Positions 1 through 11,852 of a stretch of 64,000 bases of DNA are shown one piece after another. The stretch comes from Malurus cyaneus samueli (lineage: Eukaryota > Chordata > Aves > Passeriformes > Maluridae), in contig CM019214.1 in assembly GCA_009741485.1 (NCBI GenBank), positions 54,676,201 to 54,740,200 on the forward strand, in the 5' to 3' direction. Position numbers and translations under genes: made by a program. Every line of letters starts with the position of its first letter. Position 1 is the stretch's first letter. The notes under the pieces were generated by a model that was given only the letters and a program-made list of their open reading frames with translations, made no database searches and was not told where the DNA came from.

Positions 1-2860
1 ATTCTATATAATGTTGAGATACATTTAATCGGAAATGTAATGTAAGAGTAGCTTTCTATTGCAATATAAGTTAGAACAGACACTTCTTTTTAATTTGAAA
101 AAATGTTTGTATCACTCATAAATTGACAGTGGTTCCATATCACCATTACAGAGAAATACCTAATCTATCTTCTGGTGCATTAAATTGTTGCAAAAGAACA
201 GCTTCTTGATAATAATAACAATACAGTTCCCAAAAAGCCTTCAATATAACACGACCATAGCTCATAAACAGCATCCAGAAGTTTGCATCTAACTTTGCAT
301 TATGGGACAAATTTTGGGAGCATGATGAATCCAGCACCTGAATTAAAGACTTTGTACAGGAACAAATTAAAATATACATTTTATCAAATATTTGGCAGTT
401 CTTTTACAAACTCTTTTGTCCTTTTTGTTTTCCCTAGAAATGAGGGGTGAGAATGATACCACACCATAACTTTGTTTTAATTTGCTGATTAACTGATCTT
501 ACGTGACTATTGTCTGCTATAATATTTCTCAATTACCACCAAGACATATTCCCCCCAGAATGTCACATACATGCTGCTGTGCTTATGAAAAATTATTTGT
601 GGTTAGTGAAAACAACTGTCTTATTAAAGAAAAAGAAACCTGCATGAAAGGAACTTGGAGGCTGAAGAAAGTCTTGGAAGTCAACTAAGCCAACCACAAA
701 ATCTCAGATTGGCTGTATCATAAAATTTTGTGAGTTACAGGCAAAAGTATGTTTTAGTAAGTGCAATGGAGATGTTTCTAATGCACTTTTCTTGAACATC
801 TCTTCAATAATGATTTAATACATGCTATAATAAAGGAGCTTGTACATAGATTTAATACATTTTTATTTTATTGCACTTCACTTTATCTTAACCAATTGTT
901 GTCCTACTTTATCTCAAATGATGAAACATTTTCTGCCTGTAAGCATGATAAAATCATTTCAGCATTTCAAAGTGATAGTTAAGAGTTTTAAGAATATATC
1001 CATATGCTTTCTTTTTCTGTGTCTAGTCAAGAAACAAATAATGATCTCTCACTTAGATTACAGTATTGCAACAGTATAACCAGATTCTAATGTCAGATTT
1101 ATGCAGAAGGGTTGCCCTACTGAGGGCAAACAGTTTTATCTCAAACAATTCTCCAAAAATTATCCAGATAAGAAATTTCCCCACTGAATGTTGCCCCCTT
1201 CAAAACTTACTTTTTTTCCTTCTTCATTTTTCCCTCCACCTTTACATTTCCATTTGGAAGATTTTAATTTTCTAGAATTTGGGGTGAGCTCTAGATGATT
1301 TTCAGACTCACTCACACTCTTCCTACCTACCTGCAGGTGACAATTGTAGCTTTCTTCTCTACATGGTCTTCCCACAGAGGAGAATTTTAGACATGACATT
1401 GTTTTCTTCAGTCAAGCTATCAATGTGATATTCCTTGAAAATGTTCTTTGACAGCACATTTTGCTTTAAAATCAGCATGGTCACAACTGAGGATGTCATC
1501 TGATTTTCTTTCTCCCTTTTGTTTTTTTTTGAGGCACTGTGGATCACTGCTTTCTGTTTTTCTTTGGAGGCCTTAGTGCCCCTCATGTTGTTCATCCATA
1601 AGCAGATTAAACAGCACAACATCGGACATCAGATAACAGAGGTGGGGCTCGTGCAGAGTAGAGATGTTTCAGCTTCCTCATACCAGCTACCCTGAGTACC
1701 AATGGCATCTAACCACAAGAAACTAGAAATCCTGAAGTTGAATTTACTCTCCTTCTCACCCTTCATTAAATCCTGTTATCATCACCAAATAAACTTCCTT
1801 AAAATTAAGTCAGATATTTTTACATTACGTATCAGTCACTTATAGGGTTGAGTGAACATATACTTTCAGTGCAGGCAATGTGTATTTGTTTTAGTTTTAA
1901 CATAATTCATTTTATTGCAATGTTTCCTTAAATTCTGCAAGACATTTGTATACTGCTTCTTTTGTTTTCACCAGCTAATAACTAATTAGCTTCTAGGTGC
2001 TAATGATAGCCAGGGAGCTCAGAAGAGATAAAAATGTGCCCAAATAAATAAGGTGAAAATTCAGAAATTAAATTCTTCTTTCTTGTTTCTTGTGATGGGA
2101 AGGTAAGAACATAATATTTATGGATTGACTGGCAGCAATTCCAATAAATACTACTTGTATATAAAATCTGTCTTTGCTTAAAGTAAAATTGAAACAGCTT
2201 TCTGTTCAATTTCTTCAACTTAAAAAAAATATGTCATAGGATTTCCTTCTTGGTCACATCTTCAGCTCTCATTCAGGCATTTTCAGCAGTTTACTAGTAG
2301 TCATAGGCTAGTACAAAATACAATAAAATAAAGTGGAAGATCCCAAGTGCATTTTAATGGTGTGTTACAGACATTAAATACATAATCATTGTATTAAGGG
2401 TTACATTTTATTTATGCTTTATTGCCATATCCCAAAGTAGGCTGGAGAGAAGAGACATGGGGGTGATAAAATTTTCCAAAATTTATATTCAGCAATTGAA
2501 ACATGTGAATTTCATAGCAGCTTAGCCGGTATTTTCTCTATTCCATGTGAATATTTACAGCCCACAAGGAGAGAAAACAAGAGTGCCAACATACCATAAG
2601 AACATCTATCCCATTATTTTTTGGTTCAAATAGAAAATATATTTTCAAAATAACTTGGAAGACTCTATTCTAACAATACTTCCTGCTCAGTATTTTTGGT
2701 CCCAACATATTCACATGAATATCCTACAATTGTCTGTCAGTGAGAATGGCTAAAGTGCTTGAACAGTTGAATTTAGTCACCACTATATTGACTCTAGCTC
2801 TCTGTGGCAGCACTTTTCAGTGTGTTTGCTTTCTTTTTAATGGACAAGAGAAATCTACTT
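1..2860. other. Unique AT-rich non-coding sequence
   Basis: No gene or repeat family is recognised here. Open frames are all under 90 codons, occur on both strands, lack any motif I know and are interrupted at the rate expected for AT-rich DNA. Short T-rich and A-rich patches occur, but no CR1 octamer tail or LTR end is visible. Confidence 0.7.
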
Positions 2861-2900
2861 AAAAAAAAAAAAAAAAAAAAAAAAAGAAAGAAAAAGAAAA
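2861..2900 (+). repeat. A-run with A-rich (GAAA) tail
   Basis: Twenty-five consecutive A residues (2861-2885) are followed by a degenerate GAAAG/AAAAAG stretch to 2900. It reads as a simple repeat. It could also be the tail of a retrocopied transcript, but no recognisable processed gene lies just upstream. Confidence 0.85.
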
Positions 2901-5900
2901 GGCTTGTATAACATTGAGGATGACGTGAAACCACTGGATATAAAATATGACAGATTTGCTATGAAAAACTTACTTCTTAGCAACAGCTTTACCATATAGG
3001 ACAAGATACATTTACAAAACATCTCATCTTAAGCCTGGAAATAGTTTTAATGAGCGCTCTTCCACTTTGTGCATTTTAGATTACTTTTGATGTCCAGTTA
3101 ATGAAACAAATGTTTACCTTTTTCTTTGCCCTTCTCAGTGTCAAGAAATCGTGCTGGTGTGGGACACACTATATGAGTTCTCTACAGTGGATCTGACTCC
3201 AAATAAAATTTAATAAAGCTGTAAGTGCAGTTGTCAGTAATGCTGGGCAGGACCAATCCACCAACAGATTCTCATTCTGGACAACAGAAGGAAACTAAAA
3301 TTCTACAGTGTTCGTGAAGGAATGTGATAATTTTGACTGACATAAAATTTATGCTCTATATTTCTGATTTGTTGTCTAATTCCTCAAATATGTTTAATTT
3401 TTCCCAAGAGTTGTATTTTCCTTGTGAGGTCTAATTCCATCAGAACAGGGCTGCCTTTCAATATGAGTAGACTCTTGCCTGTGGCAGGGGAAGCAAAAAT
3501 CGTTGCCTTTAGATGAAAATGCAGTCTTGTACCAGTGGCTTTATTTCCAAGCCCTGCCTGTACTGATGTCCACAAATGCAGGCTCCTTGCTCAGGAGATT
3601 TCATCCCCTCTGGGCTGCTGAGGGGGCAGAGGCAGTGATGGCACCTGAGGGCTCCATGGCTTGTGACCTGCCAGGACAGTCTGGACAGATGGTGGCCAGG
3701 GAGCTCACCTCCCTCTGCATTATCGGCAAGCAAAACAAGTAACCAATATTTGGAAAGTAAGAAAGATCTCTATTTCTGCCCTAGAACTGGAGATTTCCTT
3801 CCCAAGAAAGCATGGCACACAAACAGCTGGTTCTATGCACAATGAGTGCATAAAGCAGCAGGTACAGAGACAAGCAGCTGTCAGCAGGATTGCTCTAGAG
3901 CTGACATGCTTTTGTCAAAACAGAGGGCTATTCTGTTAAGGGCTGATATGTTTGAGTGTGTTTGTACTTCATTGTGTCAGTCCTTTTGTTCCCTCAACTT
4001 TGCTTTGGATTTCCAAATGTGAGAAGTGCTGAATCTATTCCCCAGTTGACCATGATCAAATTAAAAGAAAGGAAGTAGGTGGGAAGAAAAGGAACAGGCT
4101 GGGACTGGAAAAGATGTCATGGTTGTTACTCTTGAAAGCAGCAATTACTTTGGCCTTAAAGGGTAGAGGGTTCTAGTCTCCCTCAGTTTGAGCAACAGTA
4201 TTTGAACCTACTGCTCCCTTTTCTAAAGAGAATAAACATTCCATGATGGAGAAGGGGAGTTCTCATCTCACATTTCTCACTTTCTCACCTCCTGTTCAAG
4301 AATATGTAAAGCTTGTGGAGGAGGACATTGATAAAACTACCTTAATAGTGCTAAAGACCAAAGTTTTGGGTTCTGCTTTTAGTACTATTCATGGATTTGA
4401 CACACCTGTCCAAAATTTTAGCTTACCTTAAATTACAGTGTAATTATAGTCCATTGTATTGCTGTATATTATTTTATGCTGGGAATCAATATTCAACTTT
4501 CCTCCATTCAAAACAGAGATTTCATCTTATTTTTGTTTTAATTCTGAATTTGGAAACATTGTCAACAATACTGAGAAAATTATAGTCTTTACAATACATT
4601 TTTTAGAGGCTGACAGAAATTTATAAATTCTCAAAATTAATGTCTCCTGCCATGTGAATTATCAAGAACACATTCGTATCTTATATAGCAATTTATACAA
4701 TAACTGTGATCATCACAACATTACAGAAAATTTGGAGAAGAGCATTTTGTATAAGCAAGAATATTGTATTCAAGCAGAAAATACTCATCTCCTGATTGTT
4801 ACTAACAATTAATTGATTAGATGTCAGAAAACTGCTTATCAATCTACAAGAAAGAGTAGGATATGAGATCTGTCTTGTGAGGCTAAAAAGATACAGAAAA
4901 AACAGCATTCCATGGGTAATCCAGTGGTACATAACCATTACAGTATATTTCCCCTGCCTTAATTTCCTGTTGTTATTTTGGTTTGTCTATTAGTGATTTT
5001 AGATTAGAAGAGTGGCTGTCAAAATCTTTGGAGTAACTCTTCAGGATTTTAGATTATACAGGATAGTTTTCTCAGCCCTCCAAACCTTTTGGCTATTCTT
5101 GATTCTGGTGAACAGTACAGATAGTTATCAATTGACTTAAAAGCCTGTGGAAAGGATGTGTTTTATGTTAGAGAGATGCTGAAGTAATGAGGAAGAGGCT
5201 AAGCAGGAGAAGAAATAATTTCCCAGGCAGATACAGACAACAGATGGTGAGTTCTACGGGGAAATGCATATAAGGATTCAGAGTATGAGTACCTTATTAT
5301 GGGGCTTTTAAAATCTGATGGAAGAACCAACGTCTCTGAAAAAATGGATGTTCATTGCATCTCAATGTTTCAGAGGCAGAACAGCAACATTGAAAACAAT
5401 GAGCAGTGTATGGATAAGTTAGAAATAGTACTCACCCAGTCCATCATACACACTGAATGCAAAGACTTACTGGAGAAGGCAAAGAAATTCTGCAAAATGA
5501 TCAAGAGTCAAAGGGAGAAAGTTTGAATGAATTTTTCCTGCTCAAAATCTGGTGATGGGCACTCAATCCCAACAATTTAGGGACTGCAGCTGAAAACATA
5601 CTATTGAGTCTCCAATTCTGCCCATTTTGCCTTGAAAGTAGCACTCATTTCAATGAATTCCAGCAGTTCAGAAGCTGATCTGGCTTGCTGCCTTGGTGCA
5701 AACTGATGCAGAGGCAACTCCACCTCTGTGAGTGGCATTAACAGTAGCAGTGGTTTGGGTGCTCCTTCTTCTACCCACAATGGGTTTCCAGTCTCTCAAT
5801 ATCAAAAGTGACGTAAGAGCTTCCACACCAATTCTAAAATTATACTTTTTTTTTTTTTTAACTGAAGTGAATAACATTTTCAGAATAGGATATGCCGGCT

Positions 5901-6149
5901 TTAAAAAATAGATCTCACTGGAATGCTTATAAAATCTCTTTAAGAGCAATCTTCCCAAATGCGTGTGATGCGTTAACTAACTGGCATCCTTTTCCTTGCA
6001 GTTTACTTGAGGAAAGAAGGACATAATTAAGGCAATTGTTTTTGTGAAAAGCACTAGCTTTCTGTGGTACAGAAGTATTTTCTCTAAGTTTCTAAGTGCA
6101 GAAGCAATGCTGTTTGTTAGTGATTGCAACGTTCATATTCAGCACGTGA
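2901..6149. other. Unique non-coding sequence with a GC-richer patch
   Basis: No gene is recognised. A GC-richer patch at about 3570-3740 is open in overlapping frames on both strands (79, 74 and 60 codons). The translations are unlike any family I know and there are no convincing splice sites. A 75-codon frame at 5299-5526 (+) is lysine/glutamate-rich near its end but is also unrecognised. The rest is ordinary AT-rich sequence. Confidence 0.6.
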
Positions 6150-7107
6150 TATTACAGAGGATCCCAAAGGGTCGTAACCAGAGACACAGAGTTTAGTTGG
6201 AGGTCTGTCCAGTACGTAGTGCAACATTGTTTAAATTAACCATCAGAGGCTTGGATGAAGGGACAGATGACCCTCAGCAAGTTCACTGGTGACACAAAGC
6301 TGGGAGGAATGGCTCTGGATACCCCAGAGTGCTGTGCAGCCTCTCAGAGGGATCTTGGCAGGCTGGACAGAGAACTGCCTGAAATTCAACCAAGGCAAAC
6401 ACAGGGTCCTGCACCTGGGGAAGAACAGCCCCAGGCACAGCACAGGCTGGGGAGCAGCTCTGTGCAGATGGACATGGGGACCTGGGGGACACCAAGCTGT
6501 CCATGAGCAGCAGTGCCCTGGGGGCCAGGAAGGACAAAGGTATCCTGGGGTGCATTAGGAACAGCATTGCCAGCAGGATGAGGGAGGGGATCCTGCCCCT
6601 CTGCTCAGCTCTGGGGAGGCACATCTGGAGTGCTGTGTCCAGTTCTGGGCTCCTCAGGACAGGAGAGACATGGAGCTCCTGGAGCAGCTCCAGTGGAGGG
6701 CAACAGAGATGATTAAAGGAATGGAACTTCTCTCTTATGAAGAAAGGCTGAGTGAGCTGGGCCTGCTAGGGACAGCTGAGAGGGGATCTCATCAATACTA
6801 ACAAGTGTCTGAAGGGATGGAGCCAGGACCTTCTCAGTGGTGCTGAGCAGTAGGACAAGAGGCATTGGGCAGAAACTGCTGCACAGGGAGCTCCCCTTGA
6901 ATATGAGGAAGAACTTTATTGTGCAATTCACCATGCACTGGGACAGATTGTGCAGAGAGGTTGTGGAGCCTCCCTCATTGGAAATGTTCAAGAACCATCT
7001 GGATGCAAACCTGGGCAATGTTCTCTAGGATGACCCTGTTTGAGCAGGGGCATGGGACAAGATGAAACCCTGTGGTCCCTTCCAACCATTCTGTGATTCT
7101 GTGATTC
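6150..7107 (+). mobile_element. CR1 LINE, 5'-truncated, C-terminal RT region plus 3' UTR
   Basis: This is a decayed copy of the avian chicken-repeat-1 non-LTR retrotransposon. Conceptual translation, with frame changes, recovers parts of the CR1 ORF2 C-terminus: LSKFTGDTKLGG near 6272, KGILGCIRNSIASR near 6535 and LNMRKNF near 6897. The pol frame ends with a PSLEMFKNHLDA-like segment near 6975. The 3' UTR follows (CCTTCCAACC) and then the diagnostic tail of ATTCTGTG units at 7088-7107. Stops and frameshifts split the frame into at least three pieces, so it cannot encode an active enzyme. The 5' boundary is approximate: a CR1-like segment containing CACAGAGTTTAGTTGGAG is visible from about 6185, and part of the RT region seems deleted between 6210 and 6250. 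5' truncation is normal for CR1 insertions. Confidence 0.93.
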
Positions 7108-8589
7108 CTGTGCTCTATTCATTCCCAGCTGTAACCCCTTAAATATACAAAATATTCCTCCTAAACAAAAAATGAAGATACTAAAAAATCATTAAAACTA
7201 AATATTCATATGTGACTTCTAGTTCTTTTCATGTAAGTTTCACTTTGTTTTATAAAATAGGAATTAACTTGCAATTCTTTATTCTTATCTATCTTTTATA
7301 GAGGATTTTTTTTTCATAGAGTGAGGAACTGCTTGCTTTATTTTCACTTAGGTAAACTGTCATTCCCTGAAAACTGTAGTGTTTGCAGTTATCTGAGTTC
7401 TGCTTTGACTTTAATGCTCTTCCAGGTACAGTAGCTTCACCTTACCTTCTTTGAGGTAGGAGTCATCTCATTGATTGTCTTGAGTAAAAGGAAATGGCTC
7501 ATGCATCTTTCGTACATTATAACAAATGTCCTTTTGCATTATAATTGAATGGTGATTGTTGTGTTCAATCAATGAGAAAGGTTAAGGGAGCTTCTCTGCC
7601 AGCATTTTTAATGGAGAAGTCGATTAAGATTCAGTTTAATCATTCTGGCTGCTTCAGAATTAAAGCAACAAAGACCATCAATGGCACTATAATTACCAGT
7701 CTTTCTGTAAGTTTACACTGCCATTTATGCAGCCATAAATTTTGTTATAATGCACAATGTGACCAGGTTAACTTGCTTTGTTTGTAATGCAAAATATTTC
7801 CCTTAATTGCGTTGTGGATAAGAAATAGTTGTGATGAAGTATATATAATGCAGCCTAATAGAAAAGAGAAAAACGAAAACCAACTGCTCTGTAGAGTCTG
7901 ACTGAGGTGAATCAGCCTGATAGCTTGTGTTAAATAGTTTAAAGTCATGGCCTTAACCTTGGGACACTAGAGACATATTTTACTTCATTGAACATGGAGA
8001 CTAGCATCACTCCCAGGTGAGTAAAAAGGGTCAAATATATTATTCTAATCCCTGTTCCAAACAGAGAAAAGGTCATTATACACTACCTATTGCATGCTGC
8101 CAAAGAGTGAAAAATTCACATTGGGGACATGGGTGCAAATCTATTTTAGACATGGCCTTTAAAATGTTACTGAAATGAATGATTATGTGGTTTTGAACAA
8201 GGAAAAAAATCTTGAAATTGATCTCGTTTATTAATTAGTTTGAGCTGATAAAGGTCTTACTATAAATAGCTGGAAGACCAGAAGAAATTGCTCATTTCAA
8301 ATGAGAGTGAGGCTATAAAAAATTTGTTTTCTTGTAAAATTAATACCCATAAGTATGGTTATCCATTAAATAAATGATTCTGAATAGTAGATGACAGGAT
8401 ATCTTGATTTTCCAGCCTTCCACACGGGTTGCTTTTGCTACTTTTTTTTTAAAATACTTTTCTCTATAGGAATTTCACTCAAAAGCCATTGGAGACTCTT
8501 CTTCTCCATAGAGAGGGACAAGCTTTGACCAAACTTCTCACTATCTTAGGAACATGTTTTTTCCATGCAAAAGCACAATTTCCAGGGCT
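7108..8589. other. Unique sequence including a candidate regulatory block
   Basis: No gene is seen. The stretch at 7520-7790 is rich in homeodomain-type cores (TAATTA, ATTA/TAAT) and has the texture of a conserved non-coding element; it is reported separately as a finding. The remainder is AT-rich and featureless. Confidence 0.55.
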
Positions 8590-8719
8590 CATAGGATCAT
8601 AGAATGGTTTGGGTTGGAAGGCACCTTAAAGATCATCTTTTTCCAATCCCCTGCCATTGACAGGGACACCTTCACTCGACCAGGTTACTCGAAGTCTCAT
8701 CCAACCTGGCCTTCATGGG
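8590..8719 (-). mobile_element. CR1 LINE 3' end fragment
   Basis: Read on the minus strand, this is the last ~130 bp of a CR1 element: CCAGGTTGGATGAGAC, then a GTGTCCCTGTCAATGG-like segment, the GGCACCTT / CCAACCCAAACCATTCTATG junction, and a degenerate octamer tail at the left edge (8590-8604). It is severely 5'-truncated and has no coding capacity. The match to the usual avian CR1 3' UTR layout is strong. Confidence 0.9.
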
Positions 8720-10755
8720 TCCATGTAATAAAGAAAAATAAATATTCCTCCTATGTATATAGGTAGGTATAGGGTTCCCCCCCCCCAAAAAAACTCAAAT
8801 TATTGAAAGCTCTACTTCTGTTAAATTTTTATTTCACATTATCTAGCCAAGCTATTTGTAAAGTTGCAGGAAGACCAGAAACAGTTCAGTTGGTTTGATT
8901 TTAGAATCACCCGGATTCAGCCTCAAATGTCAGTTTCAGAGAAACAAAATGTGGCTCATTTTAAAAGGAAAAATTCCTTCATTTTGATTCAATAAAATAT
9001 TATTGTGATTTTCTCCTATTAACTTTTATATTTTATAACTTTATATTTTCTCCTATTAACTCTTTATTTCTATCAATAGCATATTTTATATCTTGTAGTT
9101 GTACATTTAATCTAAAGATGGATTGTATTGTGCCTGTAGCTTGTAGGTCATTGCTGTCCTAGAAGAGCTTTTCCTTCCTTTTCAGCAGATCATAAACTGT
9201 TAGAGAGGATCATCTGACTAACAGCAGTTATCAAATGATAATTAAAACAAATTAAAATATCGTATCACGCAAAAATTATTCCATGCACAATTCCTGAGCT
9301 TGCTATTTGCTGCATAATTTAGTTTTCTTGGAAAGCTGGGCTTGAAGGTGTAACCAAAGATATTGATATACAAAAATCTGGACCTCCTACTGGCTGCAAA
9401 ACTTCACGTACACATGGCAGTGAAATACTGTTCTTTAATGTATTTCTGTATCAAGCTAGCTCTTTCAGCAGAAGGAAATTATGAAAACCACTAAAGAAGA
9501 CAATTTAAAAATCTAATTCCTTAAATCTGTCTCCAAAGAGGTAAAGACAAACATGTAAATCAGCTATTTATGAAACATTCATGTTTGAATTTAAAAGGCA
9601 TATCAGTATACAGTGAGCACAGTGATACTAAGTCAGGAGCTTAATCCTCTAAAGAAAACAAAACTCATACAGTGCGTAGGCAGCCTGGCATGGTTCCTCC
9701 AGATTTCATACATGTGAATTAGGGTGCGGAGGCTATACTTAATTTAAAAATAAGATTGACTAATCTATTTGAGTGCTTACTGCCTTGTAAGCAGAGAAAA
9801 GAGTTGCGTGCCAGAATGGAAATCATATGGGCCGGGAATTCCCCTTCTGTTGACCACAGAAGGTATAGGCATAATCCATCAAGAACAGAATGCATGCCAT
9901 ACTTTGTTCATTAGCATTTAAAGAGGCTGTTTGGCATCAGACAACAAATACAATTCTTGCAAGAACTTGGCAGCGGACTGTTTGTCAGTTAATGACAATC
10001 CACAGCTTTTTCAAGGAAATACTAAATGTTCCCAGGGTTATTTCTGAATTCTTTTCAGCATTAAGCTTGAAGTGGGGCTAACACATTTGTATAGCAGTGA
10101 CCAACTTCCAAGAGAAAACATCGGTTCTGAACCTGAAATTGAAACAGATTTGTTGGCAACACATCAACAAATTGTGATGAAATTGCAGGATGTGTGATAT
10201 CACATATCTTATCTTTACATTTATGCATCTCCTAAAATACACCAGTGTGTTTAACATCTCCATAGGCTACAGTCTTGAATATGATACATGCTATTTAGTT
10301 CAATATCAATACAGAGGGTGTGATAAAATAAAAAGAGAAAGAAATATAAAAAGAAAAAAAAACCCAAAGTTTTCTTAGCATTAAATTAATTACTAGTGGG
10401 GGTGAGGTGGTGTTAGTTGCTCTATCTTTTTTTTTTCTCATTCTCACCCCTCTCTTTTTTTGGTCGTAATTGGGAACAAATTACTAAGTCCACGTGTATG
10501 TCTGATGCACGGATGTGATGCTACATATTATAGTTTTGTAAGTGCTGCAGATTTTATTCTGTCCTTCTATTGCAAAGACAGAAACTATCTGCTGTCTCAA
10601 GGGGAAGATTTTTATTCTTAACATTCCATGCAACAAAGCTACAAGTTACTGCTACATTTCCTTCTTTTAACCTTTTTTTTTTTTTCTTTTCTTTTAAATA
10701 TCGAGTCTGATTTATATGACTACATTTTGTATCTGGCTTGTGGGCTGAAGGTCAA
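8720..10755. other. Unique AT-rich sequence
   Basis: No gene is seen. It contains a C-run followed by an A-run at about 8777-8793, a 17-bp direct repeat (ATTTTCTCCTATTAACT at 9008-9024 and 9045-9061), a T-rich run at 10672-10695, and a candidate conserved block at 9880-10080 (see findings). Confidence 0.55.
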
Positions 10756-11402
10756 TGTGATGGTTTGTGGATAGGATAGAGATCATTTTTTTCCTCAGCT
10801 AGTATATTAGTACCTAGAAGGAGCAATGTTTTGGATTTGCACTGGAAACAGTGTCGATAACACAGGGATATTTTACTGTTACTGAGCAGTGCTTACATGC
10901 AATCAAAGCCTTTTTGTCTTCTCATCTTCTCAGCGAGGAGGCTGAGGGTGCACAAGAAACTGGGATGGGACACAGCCTGGACAGCTGACCCCAACAGACC
11001 AAAGGGATATTCCATAGCATATGGTGTCACAGAATCACAGAATCATTATGGCTGGAAAAGACCTTTAAGATCATCAATTCTCACAGTCAGGGTCAGCACA
11101 TAAAGCTAGGGGAAGAAGAAAGAAGTGGGAGGCATTTGGAATGATGATGTTTGTCTGGCCATGTCACCATTACACGTGATAGAACCTTGCTCTCCTGGAA
11201 AATGCTGACCACCTGCCCATGAGAAGTGGTGAATGAATTCTTTGTTTTGCTTTGCTTGTGTGTGTGGCCTTTGTTTTACCTATTAAAATGTCTTTATCTC
11301 AACCCATGAGTTATCCCATCATTACTCTTCTGATTCTCTGCCCTGAGCTGCCAGGGGAGAATGAGAGAATGGCTGTAAGAGAAGTTTTGTTTAAAGAACC
11401 AC
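10756..11402 (+). mobile_element. Solo LTR of an avian endogenous retrovirus, interrupted by a CR1
   Basis: The left end begins TGTGATGGTTTGTGGATAGG, a decayed form of the TGTCCTGGTTTC... start of a common avian LTR family. Downstream are family landmarks: AGGGTGCACAAGAA (10946), GGACAGCTGACCC (10979), GATATTCCATA (11006), a weak TATA-like CACATAAAGC (about 11096), an ATTAAA polyadenylation-like signal followed by GTCTTTATCTCAACCC (about 11283-11306), and CTGAGCTGCCAG (11343-11354). The same landmarks occur, reverse-complemented and in matching order, in the LTR at 37408-37995, so identity of the family is supported inside the window. A CR1 3' end splits the copy at about 11028-11080. Without it the length is close to the 588 bp of the other copy. 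No internal retroviral genes flank it. The 3' boundary is approximate. Confidence 0.85.
11028..11080 (-). mobile_element. CR1 LINE 3' end nested in the LTR
   Basis: Minus-strand CR1 tail: CACAGAATCACAGAATCAT at the left edge (11028-11046) is the inverted octamer tail. It is followed by the CR1 3' UTR segment GGCTGGAAAAGACCTTTAAG, then GATCATCAA. LTR sequence resumes just to the right with GGTCAGCACATAAAGC. Only about 50 bp of CR1 remains. The right boundary is approximate because LTR and CR1 sequence are both diverged there. Confidence 0.8.
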
Positions 11403-11820
11403 TGCTCCTAAGGCAAGTGACCATCTTGCATTTCTGCAGGGTAGCTTTTGAATATTCTCAATTAAAGCATTGTATTAAGCAGCCAAGTAAGCTAGAAGCT
11501 AACAGAGTCAATCTTATTCAGCTTGAATTGCAAGCTTCACTGCTAAAGTTACACACTGGTTTTAAACTGAAAATGCATTTCTCTCAGCCTTGAAGATACT
11601 TCTGATGGAAACTTTCCAGGGAGGCTATCAATAAATTATATTTTACATGCACTTGAAGATACTTTCACAATGAAGGAGTCCTGGAAAAAAGTCTGTGGGT
11701 AAATGAGCATCAGCAAACTTTTCTTTCACAAGCTTCACTTACCACAGAAACGAGTTAATAAGTACACAACTGGATCATATATCCCATGAACTTCATTGCT
11801 AAAGTGGGGTGAAAACAGAT

Positions 11821-11852
11821 CTTTCCCAAACTAAATGATTCTATGATTCTGT
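11821..11852 (+). mobile_element. Possible very short CR1 3' tail
   Basis: CTTTCCCAAACTAAATGATT followed by CTATGATTCTG resembles the CR1 3' end (TTTTCCAACCTAAATGATTCTATGATTCTGTG). Only about 30 bp match, and the upstream 60 bp carry only a vague resemblance, so this may be the end of a heavily truncated or eroded insertion or a chance match. Confidence 0.5.

Noticed and set aside
6283..6624. 113-codon minus-strand open frame
   Set aside because: It is antisense to the CR1 copy at 6150-7107.
11252..11593. 113-codon plus-strand open frame
   Set aside because: Its first half lies inside the 3' part of the solo LTR, and its second half is unrecognised sequence.
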